A stretch of 64,000 nucleotides of DNA, taken from NCBI GenBank assembly GCA_038501195.1, contig JBBPUQ010000007.1:4007501-4071500 (forward strand), given 5' to 3'. Under the pieces are notes generated by a model that saw only the letters and a program-made list of their open reading frames with translations, was not told the origin of the DNA and did not search any database. Made by a program: the position numbers and the translations under genes. This DNA comes from Nemania diffusa. Lineage: Eukaryota; Ascomycota; Sordariomycetes; Xylariales; Xylariaceae. This document shows, piece after piece, positions 14,446-27,237 of this stretch. Each line of letters begins with the position of its first letter. Within the stretch, counting starts at the first letter, position 1.

Positions 14446-16234
14446 TTAATAAAACTTTATTTTTTAATTTATAAATAATATTATAAAGTTTTTTTAATTA
14501 AAAAATAAATTATTATTATATAATAAATATATATTTCATTAATAAATAATATAATATTAAATATTTAAAATAATTATATAATTATAATTTTTAAATAAAA
14601 CTTTTATTATAAATAAAAAAAATAAAAAATAATAATTTAAAATAACAAGCTTTATTATATAAAAAATATAATATAAACTTTTTTTATAATAATAAATTTA
14701 ATAATATCTTTAATTTTAAAATTAAAAATAAAACAGTTTAATTTTTAATAAATTTTATATTTTTTTATTATATAAAAAATATATATATATATATATATAT
14801 ATTTAAAATTAAATATTAGTTTTAAATAATTTTTATTTTAATAATTAATATAAAATTAAATATTAATATATTTAAAGTTTTAATTGTTAAAAAAATTTAA
14901 ATTTAAACTTTTATATAAAAAAGCTTTTTTTATATAAAAAAATTAAACTTTAAATAATTTAACTATTTAATTTAATAATAATAAAAGTATTAAAATAATA
15001 AATATTATAATTATATTAATATTAATTAAATTAATTAAATTTTAAATTTTAAATTTTAAATATATTAATTTTATTTTTATTATTATTATAAAATATAAAT
15101 TAATTATATATATATTTTCATAATATATAAAATATAATTATAAAATAAAATAATATAATAATATTAATATTTAAATATTTTAAAAAATTAAAAACTTTTA
15201 TTATTATTATTAATTATATAATTAATTTTTATAAAAATATTTATTTTTATAAAAAAATAAATATAATTTTAAATATTATATTATAATTAATAATATATAA
15301 ATTAATATATAATTAATTTTATATATAATTAATATAAATATTTTATTTTAAATAATTAAAATTTTAAAATCTTTAAATATATATAATATTTAAAATATAT
15401 TATATTAATATTAAATTTTAATATATTAAAAACTATTTAATTATATTATATATAATTTTAATATAAATTTTTCATTTAAAAAATTATAAAATAATATTTA
15501 ATTAATTAAAATTTTATATAAAAAAATATTTATTAATATATATTATTTTATTATATATTTAATATTTTATATAAAAAAATTAATTATTATATAAATAAAA
15601 AATTATATTATAAATAATAATAAAAACTTTAAATAATATAATTAAATTAAATAATTATATATTTATTTTATTAATTTTTAATGTTTATTTTAAAATTAAT
15701 AATAATTTATTTTATTTATAAAAAAATATTTAAAAAATAAAAGTTATATAAACAATAATTAAAATTTTAAAAAAAATTTATATAAAATTTAATATTAATT
15801 AAATAATATAAATTAAATAAAATTATAATATAAAAAAAATATAAAAATTAAATAAAATTATTTAAATTTTCTATAATTAAAATAAAAAATAAATTAATTA
15901 TATAATTTATTAAAATTATTAAATAATTATAACTTTAAAAAAAAAAAAAAATTGTTTATATTTATAAATAAATAATATTTTAAATAAAAATAAATTAATA
16001 ATTATATTTTATTTTTATAATTTAAATTAAATAATATAATAAATATATTTAATTTATTTTTTAAATAATTAAATATATTTAAAATAATTATATAAATAAT
16101 TTAAATTAATATAATTTAAAAAAAAACTTCAAATAAAAACTATATAAAAAGTTTTAAAACAAAATATTTAAATTATATAAAAAATTTAAATTTATAATAT
16201 AAAATTATAAAAATAATAATAAAATTTAAATTTT
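14446..16234 (+). repeat. D segment, best-preserved copy
   Basis: The start (TTTTTTAATTTATAAATAAT followed by ATTATAAAG) is shared with 18283 onward and with the reverse complement of the sequence ending at 40415. Those three independent copies fix the left end of the D-A-B family. The later part matches 4640-6050 and 27241-27954. A TA microsatellite lies at about 14776-14802. No reading frame survives. Confidence 0.6.
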
Positions 16235-18012
16235 TATTTAAATATTAATAATTTAATATATAAATTAATAATTTATTATTAATTTAAAATTATATTATAT
16301 ATATAAAATTATAAAGTATTTTTTAAATATATATAAAATTATATAATAAATTAAATTATAAAATTTATATTTATTTATTAAAAAAGTTAAATAATAAATA
16401 TTTAATAAATATTATATTTTAAATTATATAATTATTATAAAAATAATTAATTTAAAATTATATTAATATAAAATTAATTATAAATATTATTATTAAAAAT
16501 TAAATATAAAAATATTTATATATATTTTATATTTATTATATATTAAATATATTAAATTAAATCAATTTATAATTTATATTATAAAATTAACTTTTTAATA
16601 AAAATATTAAAATAATAAAAATATTAATTTAATTATTTATATAAATTTATATATTTATAATAAATTTTAATAAATTAATTTATTTATTATAATTATTTTA
16701 TTATTATTTATTTAAAGTTTATTTTTAGATTTAATTTTTTATTTTATTAATAATATATAAACCTATTTAAAAAATATTAAAAATATAATTTAAAACTTTA
16801 ATATAATAATAATTAAATATATAAATATATTATTATATATTAAAACTATATTAAATTATATTAATTTTTATAATTATATATTTATATAAAATATTTTAAA
16901 AAATATTTTAATTAATTTATTTTATTATTAATATTTATATTTATTAATTATATTTTAATTATTATAATAAATTAATTTAATATATAATTTATATTATAAA
17001 GTTAAATTTTTTAAAAAAAATGTTAAAATAACTAAATTATTAATTTAATTAATTATATAAATTTATATAATTTATTTATTATAACTATAAAAAAAAACAA
17101 AATAACTTTATAATTATAAAACTTTAAATAAATAATATTTTTAATATTATATTTAAAAAGCTTTTATATATAATTTAAAATAAATTTAATATTAATAAAT
17201 TTTAAATAAACAAATAAAATTTATTTTTTATTTAATAAAAACAAATTAAATAATTATATATTATTATTTTATATATAAAAAATTTTATTTAATATTATAT
17301 TATTTAATAAATATAAAAAATATATATTAATATTATATATTAATTTAAAATATTATATAATTTTTTAATTATTATATAAATTTAAAAATTATTAAAAAAT
17401 AATATTAAAATATTAAATATATAAATTTAATAATAAATTAATAATATATTATATAAAATATATTATAAACTTTTAAATTTTAATTAAATAAAAGTTTTTA
17501 TTTTAATTATTAAAATATTTATAAATAATAAAAGTTTAAATTTTTATATTAAATTTATAATTATATTAATTAATAAAAAATAAATAAAAAAATATTTTTT
17601 TAATTAAAAATAATATTATTTCTTAAAATTTAATTAAATATAAATAAATTATATAATATAATTAATAAATTTAATTAAATTATTATATTTAATATAACTT
17701 TTTTAAAAATTATTTATTTAATAAAACTATTAATTATATTATTAATTATATATATAAATTTTTAATATATATATAAATATTTATTTAAAATAAAAATTAT
17801 ATAAAAAAATAATTTATAATTAAAATTATATTACTTTAAAAAATATATAAAAATTATAAAGTTATAAAGATTTAATAAATATTTATATAAAAAAATATTA
17901 AATTAAATATTAATAAAATTAGTTAATATAAATAAATTAAATATATTAATAAAAATCTATATAAATTAATAAATATTAAAAATAAAATTATTATATTAAA
18001 GAATTTTTTAAT
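16235..18012 (+). repeat. Family A, copy 3 (longest)
   Basis: This is the most complete A copy and runs from D into block B. It contains the paired direct repeat (about 16570-16670 and 16985-17085) also seen at 2763-3255. The 17100-17180 block (AAATAAATAATATTTTTAAT...TTTAAAAAGCTTTTATATA) matches 75-125 and 28240-28310. D plus A plus B together span about 3.7 kb. Confidence 0.6.
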
Positions 18013-18190
18013 ATTAAATTAATAATTTAATAAAATTTATAAAAATAAATTAAATATATATAATTAAAATTTAATTTAATATTTTTAATAAATAATTAAA
18101 TAAATATAAAATATTAACATTTATTAAAATTTAAAAAATTAATAAATTTTATATATATATATATATATTTATAAAAGTTTATTAATAAAA
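18013..18190 (+). repeat. Terminal block B, short form
   Basis: This has the same shortened structure as 1030-1195 and ends ATATATATATATTTATAAAAG. It closes the D-A-B copy that starts at 14446. Confidence 0.55.
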
Positions 18191-19184
18191 ATAAAATATT
18201 TTAAATAAAATAATATTTAAAATAATGTTTTATATAATAATTAAATAAAAATATTTTAATTAATTAAATAATTATATATAAAATTTTATTTTTTAATTTA
18301 TAAATAATATTATAAATTTTTCAATTATAAATAAATTATTATTATATTATAAATATTTATTTTATTAATAAATAATTAAATATTAAATTTTTAAAATAAT
18401 TTATATTTTTAATTATAAAAAAAAGTTTTAATAAAAATTATAATAATGATATAATTAAAAAAAAAAATATTTCATTATATATAATATTTTAATTGAATTT
18501 TTTTTATATTAATTATTTTAAATAAAAACTTATAATATTATTTATTATAATATATAATAAAAACATTTTTAATTTTTAATTTTTTTAATTAATAAATTAT
18601 TTTATTTAATAAAATTAAAAATAATATAATAATTAATTAAATTAATTAAATAAATATATATTAAATTAATATTATTAATTATAATTAATTAATTATAATT
18701 AATTAATTATAATTTAATAAAATATAAATATATTAATTAAAATAATTATATAATTATAAATATTTAAATTTAAAAAATAAAAAATTATAATATAAATAAA
18801 TTATTTAAATAAATATTAAAATATTTTAATTATTATTTATTTAATTAATTATTATTAAAATATAATTTAATTATTTTATTATATTTTGATTATTTATTTA
18901 AATAGTTTATTTATAATAATTTAAATTAAAAACTTTTATTATATAAAAAATATAATATATTTATATTAAATTATAAAAATAATATAAATTTATTATATAA
19001 TAATAAATTTAATAATTATTTAAAATTTTAAAATTAAAATTAAATAATTTAATTTTTAATAAATTTAATAAATTTTAAATAATAAAATAATTTAATTTAA
19101 TAATATTAAAAATTTAAAAATTATTAATATTATAATAATTTTAATATTAATTAAATTAATTAAATTTTATATTTTAAATATTAA
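18191..19184 (+). repeat. D segment, copy 4, left half (interrupted by element G)
   Basis: From 18283 this matches 14450-15060, including the ATTAAATTAATTAAATTTTA run that precedes the break. The family sequence stops at 19184, where the LTR of element G starts. It resumes at about 27241 with sequence equivalent to 15060 onward, so a single D-A copy was split by the G insertion. Confidence 0.6.
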
Positions 19185-19459
19185 TAGAAATTTTTAAAAG
19201 TTTTAAATAAAAAAGTTTATATAAAAATAATATATTTTTTAAATAAGTTATACTAATTAGTATTTATAAAAAAAGTAATATTTATATATATTTATAAATT
19301 AAATAAAAAGTTATAAAAATTTATAAAAACTTATAAAAATCTATATATATATTTAAATTTTAAGTTTTAAAAATTGCTGCAAGTTTTTTTTTTTATTAAA
19401 TTTATATTTTACTTTTTATTATTACTTTATTTAATTATTTTTAATTGTATTTATTAAAT
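19185..19459 (+). repeat. 5' LTR of element G
   Basis: The LTR starts TAGAAATTTTTAAAAG, where the original start was probably TG. It contains a run of short TTTATAAAAA(C/T) units around 19305-19345 and ends near TTGTATTTATTAAAT. Differences from the 3' LTR are mostly transitions, for example GCTGCAAG against GCTATAAA. Confidence 0.75.
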
Positions 19460-20688
19460 TAGTACTTTTTATAGTTTTATTATAAAACTAAATTAAATTA
19501 TTACTATATTATTATTTTTTAAATTTTTTAAAACCGAAAAAACTTTTTTTGTTAATAGTAATATATATATATATATTTGTACTAAATTGCTTAATTAATT
19601 TAAATAAAACAAGTATTAATATTATAAAAATATTTAATGTTTTAATAGTTTAGTTTTTTTGTATTATTTTTATTTAGTACTATTTTATTTTATATTTTTG
19701 TTAAATTTTATAAATAGTTTAATATATTAGTATAAAAAGCAAGTTTAATAATATTTTTTTATATTTTAGAAAATAACAGTATATTTAATTATAAAAATAT
19801 ACTTTATTATAACAATATTTACTGCGTTTGTAAATATTTATAGATTTTTTTTACTAAAATATATATGTTTAGTTTTTTAATAAATTATAAAAAAAAAAAC
19901 AATTGTTAAAATATATTTAATAATTTAATTAAAAATATATATATTTTAAAAAAAATCTATTTAAAATATAAAATATTTTTTTATTTAATAAATTATTTAA
20001 AAATATATATATTTTAATTAATAATTATATAAATATTTTTATTATTTATAGTTTATTTTATATTATTTTTATTATATTAATTAAACTAAAAAAAAAAAAA
20101 AAAAAAAAAATGTTTTTTTTAAATATTTATTAAATAAAACATTAAACTTATTATTTAATAGTTTATATTTTAATTTAATTAATTAATTTATATAAAATTA
20201 ATTTAAATTTAATTGTTTGTTAAAAACTTTTAATATTAATATAGTTATTATTATTTTAGTTAAATTTAAATTTAATAAATTTATTATTAATTATATATAT
20301 AATATTATATAGTTGTAAATTTTTAATTATAATTTATTTTAATAAAATATAAAAATAATAAAATAAATAATAAATTGTTTAAAAATAATATTAATTAATT
20401 AGTAAATAATATTAAAAAAATATAAAAAGTTAAATAATAAAATAATAAAAAAGTTTAATAAATTTTTTAATTTTTAAAAAAAAACATATAGTTTAATTGC
20501 TAAAACTAATTTTGTTATAAAAATAAACTAAAAAATTTACATTAAATATTTTAATATGTTTATATTATTATTTATTTTTTTTTTTTTTTTATATTTCTGT
20601 TTTTTTTATTTATTAACAACTTTTTTTATAATTAAACATTTAAATTATTAATAAATTTTAATATATTTATATTTTAATTTAATATTAA

Positions 20689-20778
20689 TTTTATATTAGT
20701 ATTTATATTTATATTAAAGCTTATATTTATATTTATATTTAAATTAAATTTTATATTTATTTTTATATTTATTTTTAT
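20689..20778 (+). repeat. Hexamer-type repeat (TTATAT)n inside element G
   Basis: Repeated TTTATATTTATA units are interrupted by AAAGC and AAATTAA. It is probably the decayed remains of a short tandem repeat in the 5' part of the element. Confidence 0.7.
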
Positions 20779-21700
20779 TAAAAAATAGCTATTTTTTTTT
20801 AAAAGTACTAGTATTAAAAAAAAATTTTTTAGCTATTTTAATAACAGTAATAATAACTTTATTTTAAAATATAAATATAACTTTTGTTATATTATTTTTA
20901 AAATAAATTTAAGTTTTATTAAAAGCAATATATATAAAATTAAATATAATAATATTAATATATTTAATTTTAAATAAACAAACTTTAATAATTAAAAAGT
21001 AATTATTAATAAAAAAAACATTATTTATATAAATATTTATTTTTTTATAAATTATATAAATATTTTAATTAAAAGTTTAATATTATTAAATATTAATTAA
21101 ATATTTTTAATGTTTAATTATTTATTAATTAAATTAATATTATTTTAATAAAATAATAAAATTAATATAAATAATAAATAAATTTTTTATAAAACTAGTT
21201 TTAATAAAATATTAAAAAAACTAAAAAATCGTTTTAAAATTTGCTTTAATTAAATTATTTAAAAGTTTTTAAATAGTTTTTTTTATTTATATAATATTGT
21301 TAAAAATTAAAATATATTATTTTAGTTTATTTAATATAAATTAAAATATATATAAATTAATAAAACTTTTAAATAAAATAACTTTAATTAATAAAATATT
21401 ATAAAAAATATTTATAATTAATAAAATAAAATTATTATAAATTATATTTATTTGTTTTAATTTAAAAATATATTAAAAAAATATATATAAAAAATTAAAA
21501 AAGTTTATTATAATTTTAAATAAAAAGTTATAAAATAATATTTTAATATAAAATTTAAAATAAAATATTTTTTTAATATAGCTATTTAAAAGTTAATATA
21601 AATTTTAAAACTTTTATATAATAAATTTAATTATTAACTTAATTATTATAATTATAAATAAAAATAATGTTTTAATAATAAATTTTATTATTAATATAAT

Positions 21701-21920
21701 TAAAACAGTAATTATAATAATAATTAAAACTATAGTTATAATTATTGCTATTAAAACAAAAACTATAATTATAATTATAGTAGCTATTATAATAACTATT
21801 GTAAAAGTTATTATTTATAAAAAAAAAACTATAACTATAGTTATAAATATAACTATAATTAAAACTATAATTGCAACTATAACTATAATTGCAAGTATAA
21901 TTGTAATAGTAATTACAAAC
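21701..21920 (+). repeat. Imperfect ACTATA/ATTATA tandem repeat inside element G
   Basis: About 200 bases are dominated by ACTATA, ATTATA and ATTGC units in alternation (for example AACTATAACTATAATTGC at about 21870). This could be a mutated codon-repeat tract in a gag-like region. It is noticeably richer in C and G than the flanks, and no reading frame is intact. Confidence 0.7.
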
Positions 21921-24099
21921 AAAAACAATGTTATAAAAAAAAGTATTGCAAAAAAAAAAAAAAAAACTATATATATTTTTTAAAAAAAAACATTAAAAAA
22001 AAATCAAAAAAATAAGCTTTATTTTTAAAACTCGAAAATAATAGTTAATTTTTTTTTTATATTTTAAATTTTAACTATATATATTATAAATATTATAAAC
22101 AATATAAATTTATTAATATTTTTAAATTATATTTAAAAAAATATAAAAAAAAGCACTAGTTAAAAAAAATTTCGATTTTATTTTTTATAAATTTTATTTA
22201 TTAAATATATAGCTATTGCATTATAAAAATACTTTTATATAATATATTATTTTAATATTTTAAAATATATTAATTTATTAAAAATAATATTATTTATAAA
22301 TTTAAAAATATTTTAAATTTATTTTTAGTTTTAAAAATTTTTAATAAAAAATTAACTATTATAATAATTATTTTTAATTTTTTTATATATATTAAATCTA
22401 TTAAAATTATTAAAATAAATATTTTTATTATTAAAATATTTAGTTTTAATTATTATAATAAAACTTTATATTTAAACTATATATATTTATATATTAATAT
22501 ATATATAAAACTTATTAATATAAATAATATTATAATTAACTAGTTATATATAAAAACTTTTAAATATATTATAAATAAAAAAAAAAATAATATAACTATA
22601 GTTAATAATATAAAAATAGCTTTTATAAAATAAATAAAATTTATATTTTATATATAAAAAATAAATATAAAAAAAAAACTTAAAATTGTTAAATATAAAA
22701 AAAATAAATAAATAATAAACAACTATTTACAACTAAATATATTTTTTAAAAATAACTTTTTTTAAATTTATAATATTATTATTAATTATTTAAATAATAT
22801 TATTACTTTTTATAATTTAAACAATTTTATTATATTATTTAAAGTTTTTATATAAAATAAAAAATATATATATAAAATAACTAATATATATTTTATTATA
22901 TTATAAAATAATAAAAGTATATATTTATAAATTAAATATAAACTTTTATTTATAAATTATAGTTTTTATTTTATAACTATTTATAAAAATATAATAAATA
23001 TAACTTTTAATATAAAAACATTTAAAGTTATATTAGTTATAAATAATTTAAAAGTTTTTATTAAAATAAATTATAAAACTAAATTAAAACAAATTTATAA
23101 AAATTATAATAATAAAAGTTATATTAGTTTATAAAAATTAGTTTTTAAAACTTTTATATTTATAACAGGTATATTATTAATTTTTTTATTTAAAATAATT
23201 AAATTTAAATTTTTAACTTTTATTAATTTGTTAATATTTATAAATATTAAATTAAAAATATTTTTAATTATTACTGCTATTATTATTAATAATATATTTA
23301 ATAAATTAATATATAGTATAAAAAAATTAAAAAATGCTATTATTATATTAATTTTTATAAATATAACTAATTATATATTAATAAAAAGTAAAAATTAAAT
23401 AAAAAATATATAATTTTTAAATATTTTTTTTTTTAATATTGTATTTAATATAATTATAAATATAAATATAATTTTTAATAAGCTTTTAAAGCTTAAAATT
23501 ATAAATATTTATATTTTATTAAATATAAAAAAATTTATAAATTTTTTTAAAATTATTATTAAAAAAAATATATATATTTATTTTAAATATATATTTAAAG
23601 CAACTAAATCTATAAATATTATTAAAACATATAACATTTAAATTAATAAAAATAAAACAAATATATTTAAAAATAAATAATTTAAAATTTTTTTTGTTAA
23701 TAATTAATAAAAACAAAAACTAAATATATATTTATATTTTTTAAATAAATATAATATAAATATTTATAATATAATATATAACAAGTTATATAAAAAAAAA
23801 TATATATTATAAGTTAATAAAACAATATTTTTTATTTATTTTATTTTTATAATATAAAAAAAAGTTTATAGTTAAAATAAAAACTAAATAGTTATAAATT
23901 TAAAAATATTTAATAAAGTTATAATATTAAATAATTATTTTTTTTTTTTATAATAAAATATAATAAATAGTTTATTAAATAAATAATATATTATAGTTAT
24001 TAATATAATTAAGTTTTTTTATTAATTTAAAATATATTTTTGTTATTATAATTAATTTACTATTATTAACTTTTAAAAAATAAAAAAATCAAATATTGT

Positions 24100-26750
24100 T
24101 TTTATAAAATTTTATAACTTATTTATTTATATTTAAAAATATATAAATAAATTATTTTATTATTATTTATATTATTATTATATATTTATTAATAATATTA
24201 TTATTTATTTAAATAACTTTGTTAATTATATTAAATATTTAAATATTATATTTAGTTTATTTTAATTATATAATATTGCTATAGTTTTAAAAAAAACTTT
24301 TATTAAATATTTTTTAATTAAATTATTTAAGTTTTGTATTAATATTTTAAAAATATTAATTATAGCAAAATATATATAAACTTTTTAAAACTTTATTTTT
24401 TTAAATAGTTTAAAAATATTAAAATAATATTTTAGTACTAGTAGTTTTTTTTATAATTTTTTATTTTATTATATATAATTAACTAAATTTTTATAAAAAT
24501 ATAAAACTGAACTTTTTGCAAAAAAAAAATAAAAAAAATATGTTGTTAATAAAAATTTAAATTAATACAAAAAATACTGCTAATTTATTTTTTACGAACT
24601 TATTAATATCAAATAGTTATTTTTTAAAACAATATAAAAAACAATATATAATAAAACTATAAATTATTACTACAATTTTAATAAAATATTATATTTACAA
24701 ATAAATAAATTGTTTTAATATAGTTTTAAAATAATAGTGTTTTATATTAATAAATATAAATAATAATTAAATAAAACTATTTTTTTTATAAAAGTTTAAT
24801 TTATAATATATTTAAATTATTGTTTATTTTAAATAAAAACATATTATAGTTTTTTTAAACTTAAAATTATATATTTAATTTAAGCAATTAAAAAATTTCA
24901 AATAATAATATAATTTAATAAATAATTAGTAATAATATTTATAAATTATTTTGTTATTAAAAATATTATAAATTAAATAATATTAAATATTTTTATAACT
25001 AATTAAACAAATAATTAATTAATAAACTTTTTAATTTATTTATTTTAATATAAATTTTAAATTTATTACTTTTTAAACTGTTTAAACTATGTTTTAAATA
25101 TATTAAATTATTTTTAAACTATAAAAAACGTTATAAAAAAAAATAAGAAATTAAAACGTTTTAATAAACTAGTAGTTTTAAATTTTATATAAAATATTAT
25201 AAAATATATTGTTAAAACTATTATAAACAGCTTTTAAAAAATCAATTTTTAAAAAGTTTATAAATTTAATTTTAAATATAAAAGAATATTAAAAAAATTA
25301 TATATTAATAAAAATTAATACAATAATATTAACAAAAACATTGTAAATTTTTTTAAATTTAGCTTTTTTTTTTATATTATAAATAAACTAATTTATAATA
25401 TATATACTAAAGTTAAAAAACTATATATATTTTATAATATAATAAAATATATATTAAAAATAGTATATAATAAAAAATATTATATAAAGTTAAACTATAT
25501 AATAAATAATTTTAAAACTTATTTTATTTATTATACAACATAGTTAGTAAAAAAATATATAAAATATTGTTTAAAATGCAAATTTAATTAAATAAACTAT
25601 TAAAAGCTAATTAAAAATTTCTAATTAATTTAATTAATTTATATTTTATTTATATAAACTATTATAATTAATTTTATTTTAGTTTTATTTTTAATTAATA
25701 TTATTAAAATATTATAACAATTAAAAAAATATAAATATTATAAAATATATAATTATATAATAATTATTATTTATTATATTTTTAAAAAAAACTTGTTTAT
25801 TTTTAATAATAAAAAATATTTAATTAAAAATTAAACAATTGTATTAATTAAACAACTATTGTTAAACAATTAAAAAATTTCAAAAAAAATTATTTTTAAT
25901 TGTAACTATAAGTTTATATTAAAACTTTAACAAAATATTTAAAAAATTTTAAATATAAAGCTTTTAATAATAACTATATATTATTTTTAAAAAAATAGCT
26001 TGTTTAAACATAAAAATTAAACTATAAAAATTATAATTTAATATTATAATTTTATTAAATTTAAATTAAACTAAATTTAATTAGCTTTTGTTTTATAATA
26101 AAACTTTAATATTATATAGTTATAAACTATATAATTTATTTTTTATAAACAATTATTTAAATTTAAATTATTAAGTTTTTTAAATGTAATTATTAGTATT
26201 AAAAATAATTAATATATATTTAAAAATATATAAATAATATATAATTATTTAAAATAAAATATTAAATTAATAATAAATTTTACTGCAATATAAATTAAAA
26301 AATATTTTAATTGTAAATATTGTATATTTAAGTTTAAAGTTAAAAATAAAGTACTTTTGTATTTATATAATAGTTATTATTTATTTAAACAGTTTTTTCA
26401 GAAATACTTTTAATAAAAAGCAAGTTTATAAACTATTAAACAAAAAATAATTAATTTAGTTTATAAGTTAAATTTCTTTAAATATTATTATATTTATTTT
26501 GTTATATTAATAATTTAATTATATTTAGTATATAGTAATAATAACTTTTTTTATTATACTGTGTTTTTTTTTAAACTAGTTAAAACTAATTAACATTTTA
26601 ATAAAAACGCAAAAAATAAAAAAGTTTATAAAGTTAAAATATTACTTTGTTACTATTTAAATTATAAAAAAAAAAAATTTAACTATTTTATTAAATAAAA
26701 AAAATAAAGTTATAAATATAATTAATAATATATAAAACATTAATTATAGT
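24100..26750 (+). pseudogene. pol relic of element G: RT, integrase and chromodomain
   Basis: One frame holds all landmarks. The reverse transcriptase catalytic box reads YLNNF at 24206-24220, where the family has YxDD. It is followed by an IFSLF...ALKKTF-like block (here IVLKKTF), typical of fungal Gypsy RT. The integrase zinc-finger pair CLKC lies at 25568-25579, then a TIIINFI block at about 25660 where the family has a D. At 26459-26510 LVYKLNFFKYYYIYF matches the family's conserved C-terminal segment ending in HPVFHV. At about 26681-26740 NYFIK-stop-KK-stop-SYKYN matches a chromodomain core. Stops fall where Trp or Gln codons would be. There is no net frameshift over about 2.5 kb, so decay is by substitution. 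It cannot make protein. Confidence 0.75.
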
Positions 26751-26962
26751 ATATATTTAAACTAATTAAAAAATATTAAAAATAATATAAGTTTTTTTTA
26801 TAAAAAAAAACAGTTATATTTAAAATAGTTAAATTTAAAAAAAATAAAAAAAAAATAAATAAACTATAAAAAAAAAAAACAAAAAAAAAAATAAATTATA
26901 TAAATTTACAATTTAATAATTAGTAAAGTTATTAAAACATTTTTTTATATTTAATATTTTAA

Positions 26963-27237
26963 TAAAAACTTTTAAAAGTTTTAAATAAAAAAGCTTGTAT
27001 AAAAGTAATATATTTTTTAAATAAGCTATATAAATTATTATTTATAAAAAAAGTAACATTTGTATATATTTATAAATTAAATAAAAATTTATAAAGATTT
27101 ATAAAAACTTACAAAGATTTATATATATATTTAAACTTTAAATTTTAAAAATTGCTATAAATCTTTTTTTTTATTAAATTTACATTTTATTTTCTATTAC
27201 TATTTTATTTAATTATTTTTAATTATATTTATTAAAT
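26963..27237 (+). repeat. 3' LTR of element G
   Basis: The LTR starts TAAAAACTTTTAAAAG and ends near TTATATTTATTAAAT. It aligns to 19185-19459 without gaps. Reverse-orientation relatives lie at 50864-51145 and 57190-57418. Confidence 0.75.

Larger units (their letters stand above)
19185..27237 (+). mobile_element. Element G: decayed Ty3/Gypsy chromodomain LTR retrotransposon
   Basis: The element is about 8.05 kb. Direct repeats of about 275 bp lie at its ends at a constant offset of 7778, which means no insertion or deletion separates the two LTRs. The interior keeps more C and G than its surroundings. It carries a pol relic on the + strand with reverse transcriptase, integrase and chromodomain remnants in one frame (see the pol entry). 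It sits inside a D-A repeat copy. The exact LTR ends are uncertain by a few bases because original TG/CA ends would now read TA, and no target duplication could be fixed with certainty (ATTAA is a candidate). Confidence 0.8.

Noticed and set aside
1..19184. Mitochondrial, apicoplast or Plasmodium-like genome
   Set aside because: Such genomes are AT-rich but dense in long open frames, rRNA and tRNA, none of which are seen. The reverse-oriented repeats, nested LTR elements and C-to-T-broken pol frames fit nuclear RIP-type decay instead.
23519..23716. 65-codon open frame on the minus strand
   Set aside because: It is an antisense frame inside decayed element G, made of Phe, Ile, Lys and Asn codons as expected by chance in AT-rich DNA. 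It has no domain.
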